64,000 nt of DNA, taken from assembly GCA_003167255.1 (NCBI GenBank), contig PMTR01000124.1, positions 1-64,000 of the forward strand, written 5' to 3'. Positions 35,745 through 44,578 of the stretch are shown here, piece by piece; position 1 is the stretch's first letter, and the number at the start of each line of letters is the position of its first letter. A program made the translations under genes and the position numbers. Below the pieces are notes generated by a model that saw only the letters and a program-made list of their open reading frames with translations, was not told the origin of the DNA and did not search any database. Source of the DNA: Bryobacterales bacterium. Lineage in GTDB: Bacteria > Acidobacteriota > Terriglobia > Bryobacterales > Bryobacteraceae.

Positions 35745-37592
35745 TCAGCGCGGATCCAGCCGCCGAATCTCGAGATTGCTGGCACGCTGCCCACCGGCTA
35801 ACCCGCGACCCAGATCCCGCGTTCCGAACGCCAGGCCTGCCGTGCCCTGGTTGACACCGACGGCGGGGGGGCCCAGCCAAACCGGGGGAATCTTCACGCT
35901 CGTCACCCGATTGTCGCCCTGGTCAAACGAAAGCGTTTTGCCATCCAACCGGACTTTTAGGCTATCGCCGCGGGCTTCCATTTCCAGATGATGATACACA
36001 CTCGCGTCAAAACCGGTGTCCGGCTCCGAAAAGGCCACCAGGCTCCAGGGATTGAGCCGTTTGATCCGCACCATGCCCGTCGATTCGAGCTGTACCCAAT
36101 AGCCGGCTGATGTGCCGCCAATCAACCCGTCGCCGGCGGACGCCTGGCGACTGCGAAAGTACGGTCCGCCCAGCGTGGGCTTTCCCTCGTCACTAAGCGG
36201 CACCATCAGGTCCACTGCGATGCGCAGATCCTGCCCGGCATCCGCTCCTTCAATGTTGGCCAGGCCGCAATCGTTTTGCGCGCGCGCCAACTGAATGCCG
36301 GCGAGGTCTTTTCCGCGATTCCAAAACGGGGTGGAAAGATCTTGCGGGCCGCGGCTCCCGATCGATGTATCGCCATTGAAAACGGGCAGGTAATAATATT
36401 GGTCCAGGTCATGGAGACCGGCCGAGCAGCGATAGATTCCTGTGAGCCCGGCCGGGCTGAGCGCGCTGGGAAAGACGCGGACGTCGTCGATAGTGCCCCG
36501 AAAACTGGCGCCTGAAAGGATGAAACCGCCGATCTTCCACGTACCGGTTCGCTCAGTTGCCGGCTCGATGGCCAGCCGTTGTTCCGCGTCCACCTCGCCG
36601 TCCACGAAAATGCGCGCGGTCTTGGCTGAACCGCCGCCGTACGAAGCCGCCACAAAATGCCACGCGCCGTCGGCCCAATGGCCGGCGCCTGTCACAGATC
36701 CGCCAAGCCCGAAAAGCAGGCGCCCATCGGATTGCAGATAGAGTGTCAGGCGTTCCCGCGTTGGGCCGCGAAATGCCGATCCGTAATCGAACAGCGCGCC
36801 CTGATCCACGAAAGGCAGCGCTACTTTGAACCAGGCGGTGATGGTGCGCGCGGAATTGGCCGCCGGCAGCGCGTCGCTTGGTCCGGAAACGGCCGTTTGG
36901 AGCCCGTCAAACCACAGGCCGTTGCCTAGCTTGCCCGGCATCACGCGGACGTTCGCGGTCACCGTCCCCTGGATTCCGTGGCCGCTCGCATCGAGTACCT
37001 TCCCGCCGCGCACATCGTCCAGCTTCCACCACGCCGCCTCGCGATTGAACCGGGCCGGCGGCGAGCCTTTCCGGGAGCGCAATGTTACCGCCACGGCTGC
37101 CATGAGCAGGACTGCCGCGGTGATCGCGATGGCGGCGCGCGCCAATCGCCGCCGGGCCGGAAGCGTTGGCGCGGACGGTTCCAACCGCGTTTCGGCTTCG
37201 GCATTCGCATCGCCGCCAATACATTCCACCTGCGCCATCAATCCATAGCCCATCTTGGGGAAGGTCTTGATGATCCCGGCGCCCTTGGGATCACCTCCGA
37301 ACGCCCTCCTCAGTTCCATTACGCTCTGCACCAGCACGCCATCGGAGACGTTGGCGCCTCCCCAGACTTTTTCGATTAGCTCTTCCTTGGACACCAAGCG
37401 ATTGTGGTGTTCTGCCAGGTAGAGGAGAAAACGGTAAGTCTTGGGCCGGAGAGCGAGGATCTCGCCGCCGCGGCGGACGGATGCCTGAATGGGATCGATC
37501 TCGACTCCAGCAACCCGGTAGATCAGTGCTTTAGTCGAAATTTCGCCGTTTTTTCGCCCGGCTTTCGAGACGGTGGAAGACTGCTGCGCCAT
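35745..37592 (-). CDS. CadC-like transmembrane regulator with LamG-type sensor (pair 1)
   Basis: 615 residues from ATG 37,592 (the track uses TTG 37,604). Residues about 25-115 are an OmpR-type winged helix (RPKTYRFLLYLAEHHNRLVSKEELIEKVWGG ... PKMGYGL) without a receiver domain. One membrane helix (AAIAITAAVLLMAAVAVTL) leads to an outside region: a LamG/concanavalin-like domain (AAWWKLDDVRGG ... ARTITAWFKV ... FRGTIDDVRVFPSAL) and a second beta domain (GPYFRSRQASAGDGLIGGTSAGYWVQL). Like CadC or ToxR it should bind DNA while sensing a ligand, perhaps a glycan, outside the inner membrane. It is divergent from the giant secreted protein, 78 bp apart, and has a paralogue at 59,567-61,348. Confidence 0.85.
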   Translation of the reverse strand: MAQQSSTVSKAGRKNGEISTKALIYRVAGVEIDPIQASVRRGGEILALRPKTYRFLLYLAEHHNRLVSKEELIEKVWGGANVSDGVLVQSVMELRRAFGGDPKGAGIIKTFPKMGYGLMAQVECIGGDANAEAETRLEPSAPTLPARRRLARAAIAITAAVLLMAAVAVTLRSRKGSPPARFNREAAWWKLDDVRGGKVLDASGHGIQGTVTANVRVMPGKLGNGLWFDGLQTAVSGPSDALPAANSARTITAWFKVALPFVDQGALFDYGSAFRGPTRERLTLYLQSDGRLLFGLGGSVTGAGHWADGAWHFVAASYGGGSAKTARIFVDGEVDAEQRLAIEPATERTGTWKIGGFILSGASFRGTIDDVRVFPSALSPAGLTGIYRCSAGLHDLDQYYYLPVFNGDTSIGSRGPQDLSTPFWNRGKDLAGIQLARAQNDCGLANIEGADAGQDLRIAVDLMVPLSDEGKPTLGGPYFRSRQASAGDGLIGGTSAGYWVQLESTGMVRIKRLNPWSLVAFSEPDTGFDASVYHHLEMEARGDSLKVRLDGKTLSFDQGDNRVTSVKIPPVWLGPPAVGVNQGTAGLAFGTRDLGRGLAGGQRASNLEIRRLDPR

Positions 37593-37670
37593 ACTGTGGC
37601 CCAAGTAATTATATCCGGCCTCGCTTGGACTATACCAGGACCGCGCCGGAAACAGGAGGGAATACTACAA

Positions 37671-40600
37671 ATGTTCCGGAAGCGGGCGAGTGGGATTTGG
37701 AAAGGGGGGCTGGGTTTACTCCTGGCGGTGGCGCTGCGGGCTCAGTCGCCAACGCCCGTTGTCTATCAATACGACACTATTTCGATCAGTCCGCAAGTGC
37801 AATTCGGTTGTCCCCTATGGGGCGTCGGGAACGGCGTACCGAGCGGCGGGACGGTTAGGGTCACTCTGGACGCCAGTTGCAACGACCCGGCCTTTCCGAC
37901 GTTGCCGAATGGTGGGGAAACCGTAGCAAGCGCGTCGATCTTGATCACCTTCGCGCCCGGTCCCTTCACCGGGACATACAATGCAGCGGGGAACATTTTC
38001 ACCCTAACGTCCCCCTCCTCCGCAACCATCACCGCTACCCTCAACAGCACCGCCGCCAATGTGACTTGGGGAATCGAGGCGGGGGGGGAATTTCCGGACT
38101 TCAGCAATTCGTGCATCAACTTCCCAACGAAAGCTGGAGCCGCCACGCAATTGACCGCGACGTGCACCAGCTCAAGATTCGATGTCGGCTTCGATAGCCA
38201 GGGCCCAAGCATTTCCGAGGCAGTGGACGTTCACTTTAAAACCCCGACCCAGAATTATCTGCTCTCGGTCGATTTGATATTTCGGCCGAGTGCGCAGGGA
38301 GATTTGACAGTGACCCGCATTATCCCCGTCCAGGTGATTCACAGTTCCGACGAAACCATACCGATGATCGCCAACAAGCCCACCGTAGTGCGGGTCTACG
38401 TCAAGAGCGTTGGACAGAACCCCCAGCCAGTGAATGGCGTTAGCGCGCAGTTGCACGTCGCGACCTCCAAATTCACCCGCACGCTGGAGCCCTTTAACGG
38501 CCCGATCACGGCGCTTCCGTATACGAGTACGCTTCCGCCTACCGATCCGCCGGATTTCAATGAAGCGACCTTGGATTTCCGCTTGCCGGGCGACCTGATC
38601 GGTCCCGGCGCATTCAGCCTGCAAGCCCAGGTAGTTCCGCCGCCCGGCTTCCAGGACGCGAATCCCGCCAACGATTCGCTGCAGACCACGATTACGATGC
38701 AGCCACAGCCGCAAGGACCGAGCCCCGCCGTCAAAGGTACCTGGACCATAGGCTATATCTCCATCTGTACGCAACAGAATAACCAGCCACCGGTTTGCCC
38801 GCCGAACGATGTGGGCGCTCTATCCTATTTCGTGACGGCTCTTTTTCCGGTCGCCTTAAGGGGTGTGAACTTCATCGAAGCCGCGCACATCACGAGGCCA
38901 TACACCGCCTCCGACATCAGTACGAAAGATGGATATTACGCGTTGATAGCTCCGCTGCGCAAGTATTACCACCGTCTGCTGGCAAACCACATAGTGGTAG
39001 ATAACCTCATCGGATTCGTCCCGCCACCGGGGCCTTATGGCGGCATCGCGGACTTGAAGTCACCCCCGGATGTCCCTAACGTTGTGAGCACCGAAGAGGC
39101 CAGAGTCGCAGCGGTCACCGCGTACGCGAACGCAAGGGATTTCACGGCGAAAAACGTTGCTCATGAATTAGGTCATCTCGTGGGGTTGCGGCACACGAAT
39201 TTGAACCAACCTCCGGCTTGCCTCAAGAAAGCCGAAGACTCTTGCACCACATGGCCGTATCAAGACCCAACCATTCAATACCCCGGCTACAATGTCGGAC
39301 TCGAGACTTTGGTCCCCAAGAGTTTTTTCGACATCATGTCTTATTGCTCGGACCCTGCCGCGGACAATATCTGGATCTCGCCTTTCGATTACGTGACTCT
39401 CTTTCAGAACAACCTGGCGCCTTCGGTAGCCCCGGAGAACTCGACCGAGGCTTGCAACCCCATTCTGGATCTACTCCCGGCATCCATATCGAGAACGTTT
39501 TCGCGGCAAAGTGCAGGCTTCTCGACCGTCTTCCCGCAAGCCAACGGCCCCGCCCCGTCAAGCCGGGCGCAGGTACAGGCAGCCGCGCAAACTCTGGTGC
39601 TGGTAAGCGGAACGGCTAATCGCGATGGCAGTCCTGGAACACTGGATGCCGCGTTTCCGCTCACCACTACCGAGTCTCCCTCCACCAATATTCCTTCCGG
39701 CAACTACTGTCTGCGCTATTCCGGCGCCGCCGGAACCTTGGGAAGCACATGTTTCAACCTGGCATTTTTCGCAATGGAGAGTGCCACACAACTGAACCAG
39801 GAGTCATTTTCCTTGCTGGTGGCGCAGCCGTCGGGCACTACCCGGATCGATCTGGTAACCGGCGGGCAGGTGGTGGCATCGCTGGTTGGCGGCGCGGCGC
39901 CTCCTTCGGTGAGAATCTCCGCGCCCACCGCGGGCTCCACCTGGGACGCTTCGGTTCCGCAATCCATGACTTGGACCGGCAACGGATCGGGACCGAACAG
40001 TCTTATGTACATGGTGGACGCCAGCTCCGATGGCGGCAATACCTGGATTCCGTTGACTGACACCATCTCGGATGTCTCGCTTCAGGTGGATGCCTCCCAT
40101 TTACAGGGTCCGCAGGTATACTTCCGCGTCACCGCCAGCGATGGCCTTAACAGTTCCGCGGCGCAAGTGGGTCCGGTCACGCTCACGCAGACCGCGAAGC
40201 TGGCGGTGTCGCCCACTTCAGTGGATTTCCGAAATGGATTGATCTCGCAGCCGGTAAGCCGGCAGGTGACGCTGACGAATTCGGGCAGCGCCCCCGTCCA
40301 GATCGCTTCCGTCAACTTCAGCGATCCTTCCTTCACGCTAGACTCTCCGTCTTTGCCGGTGACCGTTTATCCGGGGGCGAGCGTGCCGCTCAATCTGGCT
40401 TTCCAGCCTTCCGCGGCGGGGGCGAAGAGCGCCACCATGACGATCGCCAGCAACGCCACAGCGACTCCTTCCATCACCGTGCCGCTGAAAGGCAACGGAC
40501 TCACCGTGACCGCGCCCGACGCATCGGCCAGTCCTTCGACGCTCGATTTCGGTACGGTTACCGTGGGCGCAAGTGGGTTGCAAACGGCCACACTGCAGAG

Positions 40601-43511
40601 CTTCGGACCGGCGCCGCTGCAGGTGAACTCGGTGAATGTATCGGGCGCCGGCTTCGCTCTAGTAACGCCCCAACCGGCTTTTACGCTCGCCCCCAATGGC
40701 ACGCTGGCGATTGCCGTTCAGTTCGTGCCGCAGAGTACGGGGGTTGCTACAGGCTCTCTTTCGATTTCGACCAGCGACCCGGCGCATTCCAACATCGCTA
40801 TCTCGCTCAAAGGGTCGGCGGTGACTCAACTGGGTGGCACGTCGCCGCTCATTACTCCCGCCGGCGTGGTGAATGCCGGCAGCTTCGCGGGGGGAGGAGT
40901 TTCGCCGGGCGAGATCGTGACCGTGTTCGGAAGCAATATCGGTCCACTGTCGCTCGCCCGCGTGCAAGTAGCCGATGGCCAGTTAGCCACCTCCGCCGGA
41001 GGCACACAGGTTTTATTCGACGGCACTCCGGCGCCGATGATCTATGCCGTTTCGGGACAGGTGAGCGCCATCGTTCCGTATGAGGTTTCAGGCGAAGCCG
41101 TCACCCAGGTACAGGTTGTTTACAACGGAACTGCTTCCAATACGGTGGAAGTCCCGGTGGCGCTCACCGCGCCGGCACTGTTCACTGCCTACGCTTCCGG
41201 CAAAGGACCGGGAGCGATTCTCAATCAGGATTCCACGATCAACTCCGCGGCCAATCCGGCCGCGCAAGGGTCGATCGTAATTCTCTACGGGACGGGCGAG
41301 GGCCAAACTTCTCCGTTAGGCGCCGACGGTCTGCTGGCGAATTCCTCAACCTTGCCGGCGCCGTTTGCGCCGGTGACGGCGACCATCGGCGGACAGAGTG
41401 CAAAAGTGCTTTACGCGGGAGCCGCGCCCAGCCTGGTCGCGGGTGTCCTCCAGGTCAACGCCGTACTTCCGGCCAACATCGGCGGCGGCGCCCAGCCGGT
41501 GGTGCTGACTGTGGGCGGCGTGGCGAGCCAGACCGGAGTGACCGTAGCCATCGCTGGCACGGCAACTAGCGCTATTGGCGTCTCGCCGTCGGCCGTCAAT
41601 TTCGGTTCGGTTCAGGTGGGACAGAAGAGCGCTCCGGTGACCGTTACGATTCAGAACACCGGTTCGGGCGCCTTAACCGTCAGCGGCGTCAGTATCAACG
41701 GCGCCCAGTTCGCCGCGACAGGAGTGCCGGCGCTGCCATTCACCATTGCGGCCGGTGGACAAAGCTCGTTCCAGATCGCCATGACGCCAACTTCGGCGGG
41801 GACGCAGACCGGTACGTTGACGATTGCAAGCAACGATTCCAAGAACCCCTCGCTTCTCGTTTCGCTTACCGGAACCGGGACCGCCGTCGCGCCGCAGATT
41901 CCAAACCCGGCGAGTCTCAACTTCGGAACAGTGCAGGTAGGCACGTCCAAGACGCTCGCCTTGTCATTCAGCAATACGGGTACGGGCGCGGCCACCATCA
42001 CCGCATTTACTCCGTCCGGCGCCGGTTACACTGCGAGTCTTGCCTCCGGAGAGTCTCTGCCGTTCACGCTCAACCCCAACGCCGCATTTACCCTGAACGT
42101 GACGTTCACTCCGGCCACAGCCGGTACGCTTACGGGCTCCGTGACCATTGCAGTGAAAGAGATCGCGGCGGTGACCGCCAATCTGACCGGTGTCGGATCG
42201 GCGGCATCGATTACCGTCAGCCCCACTTCGCTCGCATTCGGCAACGTCAACGTCGGCCAGACCAGCGCTGCCAAAACGGTGACGCTCACTAACAGCGGGT
42301 CGGCCAACGGCAGTGTCACGCTCAGCACCAGCGGGCCTTTTGCCGTCTCACCGGCCAGCCTGAGCGTGCCAGCCAATGGTACGGCGACGGCCTCCGTCAC
42401 GTTCGCGCCCACCGCGGCCCTGTCCTCAACCGGTTCGCTCACTGTCAGTGGAGTGGCGACGCCGGTCGCGTTGACGGGCACCGGCGTCGCCGTACAGAAA
42501 GGAGGCGGAACGGGCAACATCGTCTATCTCAAAGTGGAGGGCGGCCAGTACGATGCCGCCTCGCACACGCTAAAAACCATCGCCTCCACCTGGGATACCG
42601 ATAACACAACGCAGAACTGGATGATCGGGATTTCCGCCGTCGGCCTGTCGAACCCGCTGCTGAATAATCCGGGGAAAGCGATCAACATTCCAGCCGGCAG
42701 TTACTATGCATATTTCACTCCGAATACGTGGGGTAGCGATATCCGAATCACGGTGGGCTGGGCCGATAAGACCACCGACATCTCTTATTTCCACGTGGCC
42801 GGATACGGAGTGGCCCTTCCGTGGCCGAACGAAGATGGTACGAACAATATCACGGTGACCTATGACAGCACCGCCGTGACGCCTAACTACCCGTGCCGGG
42901 TATTTCAGGCCGCGGCCGCGCCCGGCTGCTCGGCCGCGGGCGATGTCCTACTGCTGAAGATTCTCGGTGGGACCGGCGGCGGTGCCACGACAACCAGTGA
43001 CGTCACGCTCAAAGCCGATGGTGGCACGTTCAACGCCGAAGCTGGATTACCAGGCGGCGCGGCCCTCGCCTATTTCGTCACGCGGCTGACGCCGCCGTCC
43101 TATCCAGCCACGCTCAAGTCAGTGCAGATCTATTTCTCTACGCGCGCCGATGGTCTGCCAGTGAACACACCCATCTCCGTAATCGCGGCATCCAACCCCG
43201 GCGGCTCGTCGACGCTTAGTTTATCCGGGAATCCGGACATCGTGGCGTCCTCGGTGACCGGCCACGACGCGTTTCTTACGTTCAATGTTCCGGCCCGTAC
43301 GATCACTTCGGGCGATTTCGCGGTCGGTTTCGCCGTGGCGAACCCGGCCAACATCTATCCCGCCGATCTCGACCAGGCCAGCCCGTCGCAGCAGCGATCA
43401 TACGTCTCACTCGATGGCAAGACCTTTTATCTGATGGACTCCATTGGTTCCAGCGGCAATCTGGCCATTCGGGCCGTGGCGACGGTAAACAGCACCTCGG
43501 GGGTTCAATAG
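37671..43511 (+). CDS. Giant secreted metzincin-like protein with choice-of-anchor-D repeats and TIGR03437 segment (pair 1)
   Basis: 1946 residues from ATG 37,671 after CAGGAGGGAATACTACAA; the track start 267 bp upstream overlaps the divergent regulator. Signal peptide (GGLGLLLAVALRAQS), beta domains, then a metalloprotease core with HELGHLVGLRH near residue 498 and the Met-turn FFDIMSYC near 553, the metzincin signature. Next come a fibronectin-like part, choice-of-anchor-D (ASPM-SPD-2-Hydin type) repeats (about 845-1060), the Solibacter TIGR03437 segment (VVNAGSFAGGGVSPGEIVTV, about 1063-1290), three more anchor-D repeats and a C-terminal beta region of about 330 residues. Probably exported and surface-bound or released, with an active zinc protease. 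Control by the divergent regulator is inferred. Confidence 0.85.
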   Translation: MFRKRASGIWKGGLGLLLAVALRAQSPTPVVYQYDTISISPQVQFGCPLWGVGNGVPSGGTVRVTLDASCNDPAFPTLPNGGETVASASILITFAPGPFTGTYNAAGNIFTLTSPSSATITATLNSTAANVTWGIEAGGEFPDFSNSCINFPTKAGAATQLTATCTSSRFDVGFDSQGPSISEAVDVHFKTPTQNYLLSVDLIFRPSAQGDLTVTRIIPVQVIHSSDETIPMIANKPTVVRVYVKSVGQNPQPVNGVSAQLHVATSKFTRTLEPFNGPITALPYTSTLPPTDPPDFNEATLDFRLPGDLIGPGAFSLQAQVVPPPGFQDANPANDSLQTTITMQPQPQGPSPAVKGTWTIGYISICTQQNNQPPVCPPNDVGALSYFVTALFPVALRGVNFIEAAHITRPYTASDISTKDGYYALIAPLRKYYHRLLANHIVVDNLIGFVPPPGPYGGIADLKSPPDVPNVVSTEEARVAAVTAYANARDFTAKNVAHELGHLVGLRHTNLNQPPACLKKAEDSCTTWPYQDPTIQYPGYNVGLETLVPKSFFDIMSYCSDPAADNIWISPFDYVTLFQNNLAPSVAPENSTEACNPILDLLPASISRTFSRQSAGFSTVFPQANGPAPSSRAQVQAAAQTLVLVSGTANRDGSPGTLDAAFPLTTTESPSTNIPSGNYCLRYSGAAGTLGSTCFNLAFFAMESATQLNQESFSLLVAQPSGTTRIDLVTGGQVVASLVGGAAPPSVRISAPTAGSTWDASVPQSMTWTGNGSGPNSLMYMVDASSDGGNTWIPLTDTISDVSLQVDASHLQGPQVYFRVTASDGLNSSAAQVGPVTLTQTAKLAVSPTSVDFRNGLISQPVSRQVTLTNSGSAPVQIASVNFSDPSFTLDSPSLPVTVYPGASVPLNLAFQPSAAGAKSATMTIASNATATPSITVPLKGNGLTVTAPDASASPSTLDFGTVTVGASGLQTATLQSFGPAPLQVNSVNVSGAGFALVTPQPAFTLAPNGTLAIAVQFVPQSTGVATGSLSISTSDPAHSNIAISLKGSAVTQLGGTSPLITPAGVVNAGSFAGGGVSPGEIVTVFGSNIGPLSLARVQVADGQLATSAGGTQVLFDGTPAPMIYAVSGQVSAIVPYEVSGEAVTQVQVVYNGTASNTVEVPVALTAPALFTAYASGKGPGAILNQDSTINSAANPAAQGSIVILYGTGEGQTSPLGADGLLANSSTLPAPFAPVTATIGGQSAKVLYAGAAPSLVAGVLQVNAVLPANIGGGAQPVVLTVGGVASQTGVTVAIAGTATSAIGVSPSAVNFGSVQVGQKSAPVTVTIQNTGSGALTVSGVSINGAQFAATGVPALPFTIAAGGQSSFQIAMTPTSAGTQTGTLTIASNDSKNPSLLVSLTGTGTAVAPQIPNPASLNFGTVQVGTSKTLALSFSNTGTGAATITAFTPSGAGYTASLASGESLPFTLNPNAAFTLNVTFTPATAGTLTGSVTIAVKEIAAVTANLTGVGSAASITVSPTSLAFGNVNVGQTSAAKTVTLTNSGSANGSVTLSTSGPFAVSPASLSVPANGTATASVTFAPTAALSSTGSLTVSGVATPVALTGTGVAVQKGGGTGNIVYLKVEGGQYDAASHTLKTIASTWDTDNTTQNWMIGISAVGLSNPLLNNPGKAINIPAGSYYAYFTPNTWGSDIRITVGWADKTTDISYFHVAGYGVALPWPNEDGTNNITVTYDSTAVTPNYPCRVFQAAAAPGCSAAGDVLLLKILGGTGGGATTTSDVTLKADGGTFNAEAGLPGGAALAYFVTRLTPPSYPATLKSVQIYFSTRADGLPVNTPISVIAASNPGGSSTLSLSGNPDIVASSVTGHDAFLTFNVPARTITSGDFAVGFAVANPANIYPADLDQASPSQQRSYVSLDGKTFYLMDSIGSSGNLAIRAVATVNSTSGVQ

Positions 43512-43814
43512 GAGCCGAGCGATTGAGGGGGAAAACCGGGGACTTCCTCGTGGTCGGAGATCTTCAGCGTTTGGTTGGGCGTCACCTGGATGGCTACGTC
43601 GGCCAGGGAGCCTAAAACCTTGAGGGCGCGCTGTCTGTGCGGACGGAGGGCGGGTCGCTCCAGCAGGACTTCCCGGTATTCAGCCAATACTGCCGGTGAG
43701 ACGCAAGGAATAACAAGTCCGTCAACCACCAGGTCAAACACCGCGGCCGGACAGGCCGGTCTGCTTGAAGACGGCTGAATAGAGGACGCTCGTGTCGAAA
43801 ACGACCCGGATCAT
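43505..43814 (-). pseudogene. PIN-family toxin, frameshifted and truncated
   Basis: From ATG 43,814 the minus strand reads MIRVVFDTSVLYSAVFKQTG, then stops at TGA; a one-base shift near 43,740 resumes as FDLVVDGLVIPCVSPAVLAEYREVLLERP, the second part of the same PIN domain (catalytic Asp in FDTS, Glu in EYREVL). The end (ISDHEEVPGFPP) lacks the expected last acidic block. The ATG overlaps the antitoxin stop by ATGA. The toxin should be inactive unless the shift is a sequencing error. Confidence 0.75.
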
Positions 43815-44137
43815 CGTAGGGGTTGTTTGATTTTTCTCTTCTGCTTCTGCTGACGGTAGGCTTCGATTTCGGCGTTAATCTGGCGGGTGGTCAGCCTGCT
43901 GGCCCCGGTCTGGCTGGCTTCGTTGCGAAGCTCAGACACTACCTGTTTAAGCTGAAGCAGCCGCTGGGCGCGTACAGGGTCGACAGTAAACTGGCGGTCT
44001 TCTTCCTCACGCTGGTAACGCCGGTAGGTTTCCCGCACCAGCTCGCTGAGCGTCCGGTTTTCTTTCCTGGCCGTCCTTTCCATATCCCGCAGTAGGGCTG
44101 GAGGGAGAGAAATTGTCAAACTCCTGGTGGTTCTCAT
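43811..44137 (-). CDS. Ribbon-helix-helix antitoxin
   Basis: 108 residues. The N-terminus TTRSLTISLPPALLRDMERTARKENRTLSELVRET is a CopG/RHH DNA-binding fold; the C-terminal half (RLTTRQINAEIEAYRQQKQKRKIKQ) is the charged toxin-neutralising tail. Stop codon overlaps the PIN toxin start, the typical antitoxin-toxin layout. It is intact while its toxin is broken, as expected if loss of the toxin is tolerated. Confidence 0.85.
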   Translation of the reverse strand: MRTTRSLTISLPPALLRDMERTARKENRTLSELVRETYRRYQREEEDRQFTVDPVRAQRLLQLKQVVSELRNEASQTGASRLTTRQINAEIEAYRQQKQKRKIKQPLR

Positions 44138-44578
44138 GGGTCTTGCTTGTTAATGCTTGATCTTGCTGCTTGTAGCATAGCAAATGCGCAGAATCTGTCA
44201 ACCAGTCTGATTCGCCGACTCGCCAATTCCGAAGCCTGTATGAGACTACCGCCCCGGTCGCCGTGCGTGCCCACAGTGAAGGACAAGACGAGTCTGGCGC
44301 CGTTAGCATACGTCGCGGTGACCGGATGACAGAGAGGCTTGCGGTCAAAACCGACGCGCTTGGGCCACCCCCCCGCCGAAAGAGTTCTACTACACAGCCG
44401 CAATTTCGACAGCAAAACCACCGACAAGCCACAGCATAGATTTACCGCTTAATCACCGTAACCTGGAGCGCCGCGGCCGCGCTGTCCGAGCTCTTGTCAA
44501 TCTCCCCTCACGGCAACGGTGTGCATCGGGCTTTGGCCCGAACACCGGGCCGCCGCGATATGGCACACTGTATACTTC
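44138..44578. other. Intergenic with a short coding-like stretch
   Basis: The minus strand has a frame with HPVTATYANGARLVLSFTVGTHGDR (44,250-44,330) that looks protein-like but is flanked by nonsense. I cannot assign it. No other gene is seen before the ATG at 44,579. Confidence 0.35.
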
